DNA of 64,000 nt from Planctomycetaceae bacterium (GCA_002723275.1 PBNZ01000008.1:69715-133714), one strand, 5' to 3'; numbered from the stretch's first letter, positions 46,309 to 54,681 are shown. Program-made: numbers and translations. Notes: generated by a model not told the origin, from the sequence alone.

Positions 46309-47071
46309 GCTAAAACAGGTCAGCAAAAGTTGGGACGGTGGTCAAAGTTTTGCTGTGAAAGAACTATCACTCAAAGTTGAGGATGGTGCGGTGCTCGCGT
46401 TGTTGGGCAGATCAGGATGCGGTAAGAGCACAACGGTCAAGATGATCAACCGTCTGGTCGATCCCACCGAAGGCGAGATCCTGGTCGACGGCGTGAATGT
46501 GATGCAACAAGATCCAGTCGCGTTACGCCGGAAAATTGGCTACGTCTTTCAAGGGATCGGTCTTTTTCCGCACATGACCGTTCTCGAAAACGTCGGTATT
46601 ATTCCTCGTATTACCGGAGAAGAGTCTGCAGCCTATCGAAAAAAGGCTGATGAGCTATTGGATTTAGTCCACTTGCCGGCCCAGGAGTTTGCCGCGCGGA
46701 TGCCTGAGCAACTGTCGGGGGGGCAGCGGCAGCGAGTTGGGTTTGCGAGAGCTTTGGCAGCAGATCCCAGCGTTATGTTGCTCGACGAACCGTTTGGAGC
46801 ACTGGATCCAGTCACTCGTGATAGTCTTCAAACCGAATTTAAGAGTCTGCAACGGAAGCTTGGTTTTACTGCGGTCATGGTGACGCACGATATGGCCGAA
46901 GCTCTGCTGTTGGCTGATCAAATTGCGGTGATGAAGGAAGGGCTTCTGGTGCGTATTGGAACTCCCGCTGAACTGTTGGCTGATCCTGGAAATGATTATG
47001 TGGCTGCTTTATTGGAGACACCACGTCGCCATGTTCAGCTATTGAGAAACCTGGAGAATCGAAACGCATGA
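46301..47071 (+). CDS. Osmoprotectant-type ABC transporter ATPase (OpuCA/ProV-like)
   Basis: A 256-residue ABC ATPase of the glycine betaine/choline uptake class. Walker A is LLGRSGCGKSTT, the Q-loop is GYVFQGIGLFPHMTV (Gln-Gly, as in OpuCA), the signature is LSGGQRQR, Walker B is VMLLDEPFGALD and the switch is VTHDMAEAL. There is no CBS domain at the C-terminus, unlike longer ProV/OpuCA proteins. Its start overlaps the acyltransferase gene and 24 bases separate it from the permease-binding protein gene. Confidence 0.93.
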   Translation: MIELKQVSKSWDGGQSFAVKELSLKVEDGAVLALLGRSGCGKSTTVKMINRLVDPTEGEILVDGVNVMQQDPVALRRKIGYVFQGIGLFPHMTVLENVGIIPRITGEESAAYRKKADELLDLVHLPAQEFAARMPEQLSGGQRQRVGFARALAADPSVMLLDEPFGALDPVTRDSLQTEFKSLQRKLGFTAVMVTHDMAEALLLADQIAVMKEGLLVRIGTPAELLADPGNDYVAALLETPRRHVQLLRNLENRNA

Positions 47072-47095
47072 TCCGATGCGTTGGGATGCTATTCC

Positions 47096-48715
47096 ATGGA
47101 CAGTGACCTGCTATCACAAATTGCGTCGCAATTCGACACGCTTCCAAGTCGTTTGGGAGGGCACATCTTTTTGTCCCTCACTGCTCTGTTCGTTGGTATC
47201 GTGTTGAGTGTTCCTTTGGGGGTATGGGCTGCGCCACGGCCTCGCGTTGAAAAAACAGCCCTGTTATTGACCAGCGTCATTCAAACGATTCCGAGTCTTG
47301 CGCTGTTGGCGCTGATGGTCTTTGCCTGGGGAACCATCGGTTGGATTCCCGCGCTCATTGCTCTGATTCTATATAGCCTGCTGCCGATGCTGAGGAACAC
47401 GATTACTGGTTTGCAGGGGATCGATCCGGCAATCCTTGAGGCAGCCGATGGTGTTGGGATGAATCGTTGGCAGGCCTTATGGCTCGTTCGCTTGCCGCTT
47501 GCTATGCCAACCATGGTTGCTGGAATCAGAACCGCGAGCGTTTGGGTGGTAGGTGCCGCCACAATCGCGCAACCTGTGGGAGCGACAAGTCTCGGTAACT
47601 ATATCTTTGTCGGTTTACAGACCTTTAACCCGGTGTCACTTCTCTTTGGTTGTTTTTTCGCCGCGTTGTTGGCGCTTACGCTCGACGGTCTACTGCATGG
47701 CTTAGAGCGAGCAGCGAGGGTTCGCAATCTACGGTTGGCCGGAATCATTGGCTGCGGACTCTTGTTGCTCGCCTTTTCGCCCTTGATCTTGAGTCAGTTT
47801 AAAATTTTGGGTAGGCCTAACGCCGTTGCTGTACCCGGTGAAGATTTGGCGGTGCAGGATGATCCGCAACAAAACGTTTCCAAGTTCGTTGTCGGCAGTA
47901 AGCCTTTTACGGAGCAATACATCCTCGCGGATCTCATCGCCAAGCGACTCCGGGCTGGTGGAATGGAAGTGGAAGTCAAAGATGGCATGGGATCGGCAAC
48001 CACGCTGCTTGCACTCGAGACCGGTGAGCTCGATTGCTATGTCGACTACACCGGAACTATCTGGACCAACTTTATGAAGAAAAAGGAGTTGTTGACGCGT
48101 GCAGAGATTCTGATCGAGGCGTCGGCCTATCTGCTGAAGGAAAAACAGATTGTCTGCCTGGGCACTCTTGGCTTTAGCAACGACTATGTGTTTGTCATGA
48201 GCCGCGATCGCGCCGAACAACTTGGGATCCAAGACCTCTATGAACTGGCAAAGCAAAGTTCGAAGCTGAAGGCGGGGGGGGACATCGAATTCTTTGATCG
48301 GCTGGAGTGGCGAAATGTCAAAAAAGTCTATGGTTTGGACTTTGAAGAATGCATCTCCATGGATTCGACTCTGATGTATGGAGCGGTTGAGAGCGGACAG
48401 ATTGATGTTGCGGTCGCCTATGGGACAGACGGACGTATCAATCGGTATGATCTCGCTGTACTTGATGATCCAGCCGTGGCATTGCCTCCCTATGATGCCA
48501 TGTTGGTCGTGTCGCCTTCACTAGCACGTAATCACAAAGCCGTTGCTGCTCTACGGCCTCTGTTGCAAGCGATCGGACCTACGCAAATGCAAATTGCCAA
48601 TGGGATGGTGGACGAACAGGGAGCTACGGTGGAGGAGGCTGCTGAATACCTGGAGGATTCCATTAAAAAACAGGAAATGGCAGGCACGACAGCCGAGCCC
48701 TCCGTTGAAGAGTGA
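47096..48715 (+). CDS. Osmoprotectant-type ABC permease fused to substrate-binding protein (OpuCB-OpuCC/ProW-ProX-like)
   Basis: A 539-residue fusion. The first half is a six-helix permease: HIFLSLTALFVGIVLSVPLG, the EAA-like loop EAADGVGMNRWQALWLVRLP and GATSLGNYIFVGLQTFNP. A seventh helix (AGIIGCGLLLLAFSPLIL) leads to an outward-facing binding domain: VGSKPFTEQYILADLIAKRL, GSATTLLALETGELDCYVDYTGT and VAYGTDGRINRY. This fused form is known in osmoprotectant systems and delivers betaine- or choline-like compounds straight to the pore. ATG 47096 is preferred over TTG 47081. A run of eight G at 48274-48281 lies in the coding region. Confidence 0.92.
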   Translation: MDSDLLSQIASQFDTLPSRLGGHIFLSLTALFVGIVLSVPLGVWAAPRPRVEKTALLLTSVIQTIPSLALLALMVFAWGTIGWIPALIALILYSLLPMLRNTITGLQGIDPAILEAADGVGMNRWQALWLVRLPLAMPTMVAGIRTASVWVVGAATIAQPVGATSLGNYIFVGLQTFNPVSLLFGCFFAALLALTLDGLLHGLERAARVRNLRLAGIIGCGLLLLAFSPLILSQFKILGRPNAVAVPGEDLAVQDDPQQNVSKFVVGSKPFTEQYILADLIAKRLRAGGMEVEVKDGMGSATTLLALETGELDCYVDYTGTIWTNFMKKKELLTRAEILIEASAYLLKEKQIVCLGTLGFSNDYVFVMSRDRAEQLGIQDLYELAKQSSKLKAGGDIEFFDRLEWRNVKKVYGLDFEECISMDSTLMYGAVESGQIDVAVAYGTDGRINRYDLAVLDDPAVALPPYDAMLVVSPSLARNHKAVAALRPLLQAIGPTQMQIANGMVDEQGATVEEAAEYLEDSIKKQEMAGTTAEPSVEE

Positions 48716-48914
48716 GCCTTCTTTTTCGTCGTACGTCTCGCTGACAAAACGGTCGATCTCGAGAATCAATTTCCAATACGAATCGTGCCGACGGAACTTG
48801 TCAATCTACGGGTCGGAAAGGTGCAATCTGAAATCTGCAGAATTCGGAGATTTAACTGCCGAAAATTAGGCGAGCGGGCTCGGAAGACGTCGGCTTTCCT
48901 GTGATTCGTCCGAG

Positions 48915-50228
48915 CTAACCACGAATGTGTCTGCGATTCAGAATGCCGAGCAACAACGCGGTGCCGAAGAGAAGGGTGATGGAAGGTTCGGGCACGATAT
49001 AGGTTACCGTCATCGGGTCGTCCAATGCCATGATGACCGGTTCCAAGTCGTAAGGGCCCGGCATTGTGTAGGTCACTCCGACCGTCGGAGTATTGCCTGG
49101 CCCACCCGGATTGTAGAACGGTAGATAATCGCCAGTAGCAGGGATCTCAACATGAGTGATCAATCGCATGGCGGCTTCATCTCCGCTCATGATGATATCG
49201 ATTTGATTATCATGATCCTCGACATACGCGTCATTGACGGGATCATCAGTGGCTCCCAGATCAGCCAGCCCGTGAATGATGATGTTGCCAACCGAAGTGG
49301 GATATTCTTGACCCGTTTCCGTCAACCATATCTCATCCGCTCCATCCTGTACCCGCACTCGGAAGTGATTCTCAAAATCATCAGGGTAGACGCTCGAGAC
49401 GCCATCGGGTGAAATGCCTCCCGTCGTCAGCAGACGCAAACGATATTCGGCGGCGTCGCCATAATAGGCAATTCCATCATTTGGCATTTGTCCTGTAAAA
49501 ACAGGTGGGGCGCCTTCTCCCGCTGTTGACATAATCGAGAGCTTCGCTCCGACCAGGCTCGGGCCACCATTGGGGACGTAAGGGTTTCCACTGGCGAATG
49601 ATAATCCGACGGCGCTGACGAGACCATCGGGCCCGACTAATTGCAACGCTGTATCGTCGGCCACGATTTCTACATTCGTCACGTAGATGGCTCCCTCCGT
49701 GCCGGGTGTCAGTCGATTGCCATACTCGCCGAATGTCACCACGGTCGAGCGTTCGTTGTATTCCATGTTCGGGTTAATCGACACCACCTCCGGCGATATC
49801 TTTTCACCCGTGTTGAGCGTGTAAAGGAAATCGGATGTCTGCACGGTGGAGGGTAAGACTGGCCAACTGAAAACTACCGGCAAGGCATCGGCATAATTCA
49901 CGGGATAACCGAAAGCCACCGCGGTACCCTGTGGGGTACTCGAGGAGGTGACGGCACGGGCGGGTGGGTCCGGTGTGGTCACGTTCTGCCAGGCGCCACC
50001 GGCCGCGATCACATCCGCCTGATTACCCGGAACTCCTATGATGTTCTCGAAAGCGTAGTTTGCCGCAAGGATCTCGGGTGTCGCGCGCCAGTAATCGGCG
50101 TTGATGAGAACATCCTGCATCAGCTGTTGGTAAGTTTGCGTTTGTGCGTGGAGTTGAGCTGACCATGGTGACCAGAGATCGGTAACGCAAAGGGATACAA
50201 CAAGTGCCGCGTGCGATAGGTATTTCAT
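48915..50228 (-). CDS. PEP-CTERM sorted exported protein, possibly spondin-like
   Basis: A 437-residue exported protein with a signal peptide (MKYLSHAALVVSLCVTDLWSPWSAQLHA) and a C-terminal PEP-CTERM signal (VPEPSITLLFGTALLLGILNRRHIRG). The body is Gly, Pro and Asp rich, with segments such as AVAFGYPVNYADALPVVFSW and EYRLRLLTTGGISPDGVS; I recognise no enzyme motif. It is the second exosortase substrate here, unrelated in sequence to the one at 36550-37059. The gene is convergent with the osmoprotectant operon. Confidence 0.85.
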   Translation of the reverse strand: MKYLSHAALVVSLCVTDLWSPWSAQLHAQTQTYQQLMQDVLINADYWRATPEILAANYAFENIIGVPGNQADVIAAGGAWQNVTTPDPPARAVTSSSTPQGTAVAFGYPVNYADALPVVFSWPVLPSTVQTSDFLYTLNTGEKISPEVVSINPNMEYNERSTVVTFGEYGNRLTPGTEGAIYVTNVEIVADDTALQLVGPDGLVSAVGLSFASGNPYVPNGGPSLVGAKLSIMSTAGEGAPPVFTGQMPNDGIAYYGDAAEYRLRLLTTGGISPDGVSSVYPDDFENHFRVRVQDGADEIWLTETGQEYPTSVGNIIIHGLADLGATDDPVNDAYVEDHDNQIDIIMSGDEAAMRLITHVEIPATGDYLPFYNPGGPGNTPTVGVTYTMPGPYDLEPVIMALDDPMTVTYIVPEPSITLLFGTALLLGILNRRHIRG

Positions 50229-50798
50229 GTCTATAAGTTAGTTCAGCCCCGTCGTGAACCACACGATTGTCTAGGCCGATCCGCTGTCTGGGACCATCCG
50301 CCTGGGGGTTAGTAGAACTGGCCGGTTGGGATGGGGCATATTGACATTCAGGAGATTTGGCTCCATCTGACCAAGCGTCCGGGAATGTCAAATGGGAGGA
50401 TCGGAGATCTCTCTCGCGACTCAATTGCGCCGGTAGGCGAATTGGATGCCGGTGTCTCCCTCTTTGTCAGCTTAATCTAAGCTCTCGGGAAGTGAAGCTT
50501 CTTTGAGGCGAGATCCACGTGAATGCCGCCCACCATCTTACCGTGGCCCTTCCGCTACTACGGTCCTTGAGACGATCGCCGTGAATTGGTAGATGCGACG
50601 TACAACCGCAGTTTCAAACGGGTGCTGAATTCGTCCCGCAAATCGTTGCTTTCGCGTTAACCCTGAAGTTCTCCGGTCACCTGGGCAAGTCGCGGATCTA
50701 ACTTGCCGTGTTTCAAGGGATTGGCGCAAACCTCCTACCAAAGGTCGACAGGTTAAATGGGTAATGCGGTAACCGGTAAAGCAGGCGATCGCACAACG
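50229..50798. other. 570-base gap with no gene recognised
   Basis: Between the PEP-CTERM gene and the glutamine amidotransferase gene I see no credible coding frame, tRNA, repeat or strong hairpin. The short frames present have poor composition and no ribosome-binding site. It should contain the PEP-CTERM promoter and the 3' end of the amidotransferase transcript. Confidence 0.5.
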
Positions 50799-51527
50799 CT
50801 ACCATTCCAATAAGACATGTTTTACGAATTGCCTGAGCAACTCGTTCGCCTCTGGCGTTTCATGGCATCCCTTCCCAAACTCGTCGTGAGACTTTCCCGA
50901 AATCTTTTCAATGTATTTCGGATAGGCCTGGACTCGTTCAAGTAAGCCGCGTAGATCGAGTTCGGGATGGAACTGAGTGCAATAGATAGGACGATCCACA
51001 AATCGAAAGGCCTGGTGGGTGACCCGTTCCGAGAATGCCAGGTGAATCGCATCCGGGGGCAATTCCTCGACTAAATCTTCGTGGCCCATTTGTGCCAGGA
51101 ATGATCCGGGCATGGATCGGAAGATCGGGTCTTCGATGGCTGCCTGAGTTCGGGAGATTTCCAGGGTGCCGAGTTCCGCTCGGTTAAGGTCATGGATCAC
51201 ACGCCCGCCCATCGCGCGAGCCATCGCTTGAAAGCCCCAACAGGATGCAAAAGTTGGCTTCGAAATCTCATGCAGTTGTCGCAAGACGTCTAAGGCACGA
51301 TCAAGCCATTTGCCTTCGCCAGCCGCAGAATAGTCACCACTACCGCCCAGCAAAACGATGTTGGCTAAATCGAGTGTCGGCGCGGGTGGCGCGCCATCCA
51401 GTAAATTGTGGACGGTCATCTGAACCGGAGTGCAGTCGAGAATTCGGCAGAAACATTCCACCTCCTGCTGACGCATCTCGTCGTCGTTGTTTCGGATTTG
51501 GAGAAGGAGATAGCGTGGGGAAGCCAT
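50799..51527 (-). CDS. Class I glutamine amidotransferase domain protein
   Basis: A 242-residue stand-alone glutamine amidotransferase (GATase1, GMP-synthase-like subgroup). The nucleophile is the Cys in ASCWGFQAMARAMGG and the dyad is in CTQFHPELD. Strand NIVLLGGSGDYSAAGEG is typical. It resembles uncharacterised proteins annotated as glutamine amidotransferases that may hydrolyse gamma-glutamyl compounds or supply ammonia. No synthase partner is adjacent. ATG 51527 (MASPRYLLLQ) is at the usual fold start; the longer frame to 51647 adds an unlikely 40 residues. Divergent from the SGNH gene. Confidence 0.85.
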   Translation of the reverse strand: MASPRYLLLQIRNNDDEMRQQEVECFCRILDCTPVQMTVHNLLDGAPPAPTLDLANIVLLGGSGDYSAAGEGKWLDRALDVLRQLHEISKPTFASCWGFQAMARAMGGRVIHDLNRAELGTLEISRTQAAIEDPIFRSMPGSFLAQMGHEDLVEELPPDAIHLAFSERVTHQAFRFVDRPIYCTQFHPELDLRGLLERVQAYPKYIEKISGKSHDEFGKGCHETPEANELLRQFVKHVLLEW

Positions 51528-51688
51528 TGCAGGTGCCAAAACCCGTCTAGTCGATGCGATCGTTCGAGTTAATCCGAAGAGTATACGCGACGTTCCCCTG
51601 GCGAGCGAAGGGGGCTGTCGAGCCTTTTCAGGTGCTGAAATTACCACCGGTCGAGTTATCGTGAAAAGAAACTTAACCGTGAGTCGCT

Positions 51689-53188
51689 ATGAACCTCGTT
51701 GATCAAGCCAGGAAATCATCTGCAAGGTGTGGGAGCAATGACGAAACAGGTGCGGTTTCGATTCTGCTCCCCATCGTTTGCCTGATGCTCTGCTTGAGTA
51801 GTCGTTCCTTCCTGGCTGACAAGCTGGCTGACACCGAGGGATTTCCGCGACTTTTCAATTACAGTTATGGATTGATGCTGTTCGCGCTTTCATTGGCCGT
51901 TGTCTATTGGGGTACGATCGCGACAGCCATGAGCGAAGTATGGAGTCGCTGGCGTTATCGTTCACTGTTCCTCGGCGTTAATCTGTTACTCATGAGCGCC
52001 GTTCTCGTTGTTGTTCTCACCAAGCTCGGCGGGATACTTGTGCTGGCGTTTTCTGCCGGTGTTATTTTCTGTGTCGCTGTTTCCACGGAACAGAAGACCG
52101 TCGATCGTTTTCAAAAGCTCTTGCCAGCTTCGATCGTCTTTTTTGTGATTCTTTACTCGACAGGGGCGACGGCTGAGGGACTCTTAAGGTTAAAGCCGCA
52201 GTTCGTCGGAGGTGGCGGAGGCGGGAATCCCGCTCTGCGCCGCATCTATCAAGGCCTCTATAGCGTCAACACGTTGGGGCTCCGTGGGCCTGAACTTCCG
52301 CCTGCTGCAAGTGATCCCGCTCATCGAATCCTGGTATTTGGCGACTCTTTCACGTTCGGCCAGGGAGTCAAGGATCATCAAACCTTTCCCGTCTATCTGG
52401 AGGAGGTTGCAAATCAAGCCTCTCCGTTTCCACGTTTTCGAGTGATCAATGCGGGGCGCTCAGGGAGCAATACGAAAGAGCAGTTGGAGTTCCTTGAGCA
52501 GCGTGGTTTGGCGATTGAACCCGATTCGATTCTCGTACAATTCTATTTGAATGATCTCGAAGTGAATGCCAGGAGTGACTCCGCATCGGATGCATTGATC
52601 GATCAGTTCCTCAATCAACCTCTCAAGATGAGCTACACGCTGTTCTTTCTTAAGGATCGATGTGACAGGCTCATGCTGCAATCCGAAGCATCCGCTTGTG
52701 GAAGCCGTCCCGCCGATATTTGGATGCAAGGCCTCTTGGAGCAGATCCGCAACGATGGTGATGGCTGGAGTGCATTCGAGAATGCCGTGAAGCAGTTTGC
52801 GAGCTTGCAGGATCAGCACGGGATGCCTGTTTGTTTTGTGCTCTATCCGCACCCTGGATTGGATTCGTCATTCATGAGAGAAATCCACGAATGTGTTGCC
52901 GCAAAAATTCGTGAATTCGATCTGACCGTCGTGGACCTTCTGGGGGCGTTTGACGAGCTAGAAGCGAGCGACCAAATTGTGAGTGAGATGGATCACCATC
53001 CAAGTCCGGCCATGCATCGCATCGCCGCAGCCTCGGTGTGGCAGGCATTGGCGGGTGGGGGCGATCAGCTAGGTGGCGACCTGGCCTCGTACCGTACTCC
53101 AGACGATGGCTGCAATCCACAAGCCTGCAAAGACAACTCCTGCTGCCATCTGCCAGCCCCAGTAACTGGAGAGGATCAGAGCCAGTAG
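51689..53188 (+). CDS. Membrane-anchored SGNH/GDSL-like hydrolase
   Basis: A 499-residue protein with an N-terminal membrane part of four to five helices (about residues 25-165: ILLPIVCLMLCLSS, SLFLGVNLLLMSAVLVVVL, LLPASIVFFVILY) and a C-terminal SGNH domain. Block I is LVFGDSFTFGQGV with Ser220; INAGRSGSNTKEQL and VQFYLNDLEVNAR follow; the distal Asp/His is in MDHHPSPAMH. Such proteins may act on surface polysaccharides, like AlgJ-type acetyltransferases; that is inferred. The last 40 residues (from about 53069) run over the convergent small membrane protein gene and look non-native, Cys- and Pro-rich. Confidence 0.85.
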   Translation: MNLVDQARKSSARCGSNDETGAVSILLPIVCLMLCLSSRSFLADKLADTEGFPRLFNYSYGLMLFALSLAVVYWGTIATAMSEVWSRWRYRSLFLGVNLLLMSAVLVVVLTKLGGILVLAFSAGVIFCVAVSTEQKTVDRFQKLLPASIVFFVILYSTGATAEGLLRLKPQFVGGGGGGNPALRRIYQGLYSVNTLGLRGPELPPAASDPAHRILVFGDSFTFGQGVKDHQTFPVYLEEVANQASPFPRFRVINAGRSGSNTKEQLEFLEQRGLAIEPDSILVQFYLNDLEVNARSDSASDALIDQFLNQPLKMSYTLFFLKDRCDRLMLQSEASACGSRPADIWMQGLLEQIRNDGDGWSAFENAVKQFASLQDQHGMPVCFVLYPHPGLDSSFMREIHECVAAKIREFDLTVVDLLGAFDELEASDQIVSEMDHHPSPAMHRIAAASVWQALAGGGDQLGGDLASYRTPDDGCNPQACKDNSCCHLPAPVTGEDQSQ

Positions 53189-53311
53189 AAGAACGGCGCT
53201 TGAGTACGTGCGAAAACGATTCGTCTCGCTCAACGGAAAAACGGTTCCGCCAATCCATAGAAAAGCGTCTAAGGCGATTAGCAAGAACAGGATGAGGCCG
53301 CTGAGTTCCAT
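53069..53311 (-). CDS. Small membrane protein of unknown function
   Basis: An 80-residue protein with three hydrophobic stretches: MELSGLILFLLIALDAFLWIGG, YSSAVLLLALILSSYWGW and AAGVVFAGLWIAAIVWSTV. No family recognised. The hydrophobicity pattern supports it as coding. It overlaps the 3' end of the SGNH gene by 120 bases in the opposite direction. ATG 53311 is chosen; GTG 53335 would add eight charged residues. Confidence 0.6.
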   Translation of the reverse strand: MELSGLILFLLIALDAFLWIGGTVFPLSETNRFRTYSSAVLLLALILSSYWGWQMAAGVVFAGLWIAAIVWSTVRGQVAT

Positions 53312-53335
53312 ATCGATTTCTTTCTTATTACTCAC

Positions 53336-53783
53336 AAAAAAATCGGTCTAACCGGAGCTGCATCATAACGTTTTATTTTGCCTGCGGCGAGGGGACCTGG
53401 ACGGCAAGATAGCCAAAGCGGTTTGGGGTATTGCCTTAATTAATTTCGTTCTCGGAACGAAAGGCAAACGCCCAACAAGGTTTTAACTTTCGGGCGTGCG
53501 CTTTCGAGCTGTTGCTTCTTGTCGCCCGTTAAAGATTGCGGTTATCCGCATCTTTATATGCCGGCGTTTCCGCATCTCCATGCGCTGTCGGGGGGGGTGT
53601 TGCAGACTCGCATCAAACGTCGAGTTGTGTCAACAAACAACGACAGTCTGCGTCTTCCTAATCGACTCAATCAGCCACACGACATCAACGCTTTGAGGTC
53701 GCAAACTGAATTTGTAAGTCTGTTGGAAGAATGCATCTCGAATGTTGTCTCAAAGCCATCATTCGACGACAGGAGGAGCGATC
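53336..53783. other. Leader region before the chemosensory operon
   Basis: About 450 bases without a convincing gene. It holds two hairpins (53431-53497), a run of eight G at 53590-53597, and an open frame 53519-53794 lacking a start signal. It must carry the operon promoter. The next element is a strong AGGAGG site at 53771. Confidence 0.45.
53431..53497 (+). promoter_or_regulatory. Two tandem hairpins in the operon leader
   Basis: TTTCGTTC (53444-53451) pairs perfectly with GAACGAAA (53455-53462) around TCG, and outside it TTGCC (53431-53435) pairs with GGCAA (53463-53467) past an 8-base bulge. ACGCCC (53468-53473) pairs with GGGCGT (53492-53497). No T tract follows. Could be an RNA regulator or the end of an unseen transcript. 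Confidence 0.45.
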
Positions 53784-53903
53784 GTGACCTATAGTTCATA
53801 CCGGATCACGTCCTTTTTATCTTCCCTGCCGCGCGGTTGTCGCGGCGCTGCTGTACTTGATCAACAAGTTGGAAAACGCCCATGTCGATGCCAAAAATTT
53901 TAG
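53784..53903 (+). CDS. Possible 39-residue leader peptide overlapping the CheY-like gene
   Basis: A GTG at 53784 sits seven bases after AGGAGG, the strongest ribosome-binding site in the region. The frame reads MTYSSYRITSFLSSLPRG and on to a stop at 53901-53903, inside the CheY-like gene, overlapping its first 22 bases. The CheY-like ATG itself has no good site of its own, so reading of the short frame may drive its translation. The peptide resembles no known family. A CCGCG/CGCGG hairpin lies within it. Confidence 0.4.
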   Translation: MTYSSYRITSFLSSLPRGCRGAAVLDQQVGKRPCRCQKF

Positions 53904-54280
53904 TTGTCGATGATAGTCGAACGATCCGTTCCATTGTTGAACGTGGTCTCCGGAACGCGGGGTATCAGGTCATCACTGCGGCTGACGGACTGGAGGCAAT
54001 TGAATTATCTCAGTTAGAGCGACCCGACCTAGCCGTCTTGGATATCTGCATGCCATTCATGGATGGCTATGGCTTTTGTGATGAATTGAAAAGCTTCGGG
54101 GAACCACTAAGTAGTCTCCCAATTATCTTTCTTACATCGATCGAGTCACATGCTCTGGAATTGCTGGGGAATTCTTTAGGAGCCTATCTTCTCAAACCCG
54201 TGAACGTAGATGAGCTATTGCAGGTCGTCGAGAGCGTGCTCGGGAAAGTTGCAGGGGACCGAGCCCGGGAACCGGCTTGA
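53882..54280 (+). CDS. CheY-like stand-alone response regulator
   Basis: A 132-residue receiver domain with no output domain. The acidic pocket is Asp10-Asp11, the phosphoacceptor is Asp54 (LAVLDICMP), the switch Thr is Thr85 (IIFLTSIES) and the conserved Lys is Lys105 (LLKPVN). Presumably it takes phosphate from the hybrid CheA encoded 2.4 kb downstream. It opens the chemosensory gene run. No flagellar motor gene is seen, so the target is unknown. Confidence 0.95.
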   Translation: MSMPKILVVDDSRTIRSIVERGLRNAGYQVITAADGLEAIELSQLERPDLAVLDICMPFMDGYGFCDELKSFGEPLSSLPIIFLTSIESHALELLGNSLGAYLLKPVNVDELLQVVESVLGKVAGDRAREPA

Positions 54281-54290
54281 GAGATTCGGG

Positions 54291-54304
54291 CTTGCAATTG
54301 CAAG
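54291..54304. promoter_or_regulatory. 14-base perfect palindrome
   Basis: CTTGCAATTGCAAG reads the same on both strands. It lies 10 bases after the CheY-like stop and 53 bases before the next start. Possible operator for an internal promoter, or a processing site. Confidence 0.35.
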
Positions 54305-54357
54305 GCGACGATGGGGGGGCTCCGTTCGGCTAAGGATGTTTCAAAGAGAACTTAAAC

Positions 54358-54669
54358 ATGAACGACGCTAACGCCCAAACGAACCGAACAAAAAACGAGC
54401 TTGAACTCTGGCGGGATGAAGTCCGCGAGTTCTGTGAAGACGCGTTGCGTCAATTGCAGCAACTCTCGCGTGACCTGGACGCGTCTTACAGTGATGCCAG
54501 GCCGCATGCAATGGAAGCGTCGAATCCGTCCGTGTTGGAGATGGTCCGGCAGGACGAACAGGCTGAGACTCCGGAGAATATCTCTGATACGGCAGGAAAT
54601 CGACTGGAAAATCTCAAGAGACAGCTTTCCGAAAAAATCAGGCAATCAGGAAACGACACGGAAGAGTAA
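54358..54669 (+). CDS. Small acidic coiled-coil protein in the chemosensory operon
   Basis: A 103-residue protein that I cannot assign. It is charged and helical throughout, with heptad-like runs NELELWRDEVREFCEDALRQLQQLSRDLD and LENLKRQLSEKIRQS separated by a Pro/Ser/Glu-rich stretch. No signal or membrane segment. AAGAGAAC precedes the ATG. The position between CheY and CheW points to a role in the signalling complex, for example as a scaffold, which is inference only. Confidence 0.75.
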   Translation: MNDANAQTNRTKNELELWRDEVREFCEDALRQLQQLSRDLDASYSDARPHAMEASNPSVLEMVRQDEQAETPENISDTAGNRLENLKRQLSEKIRQSGNDTEE

Positions 54670-54681
54670 GGCTGAAAAGAC

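Noticed and set aside
50538..50741. 67-codon frame in the 570-base gap
   Set aside because: No ribosome-binding site; Arg-rich composition typical of noncoding frames here.
53519..53794. 91-codon frame in the leader of the chemosensory operon
   Set aside because: TTG start without a ribosome-binding site, the first half reads as non-protein (PHLYMPAFPHLHAL), and it contains the G8 run. The second half is somewhat protein-like, but not enough.
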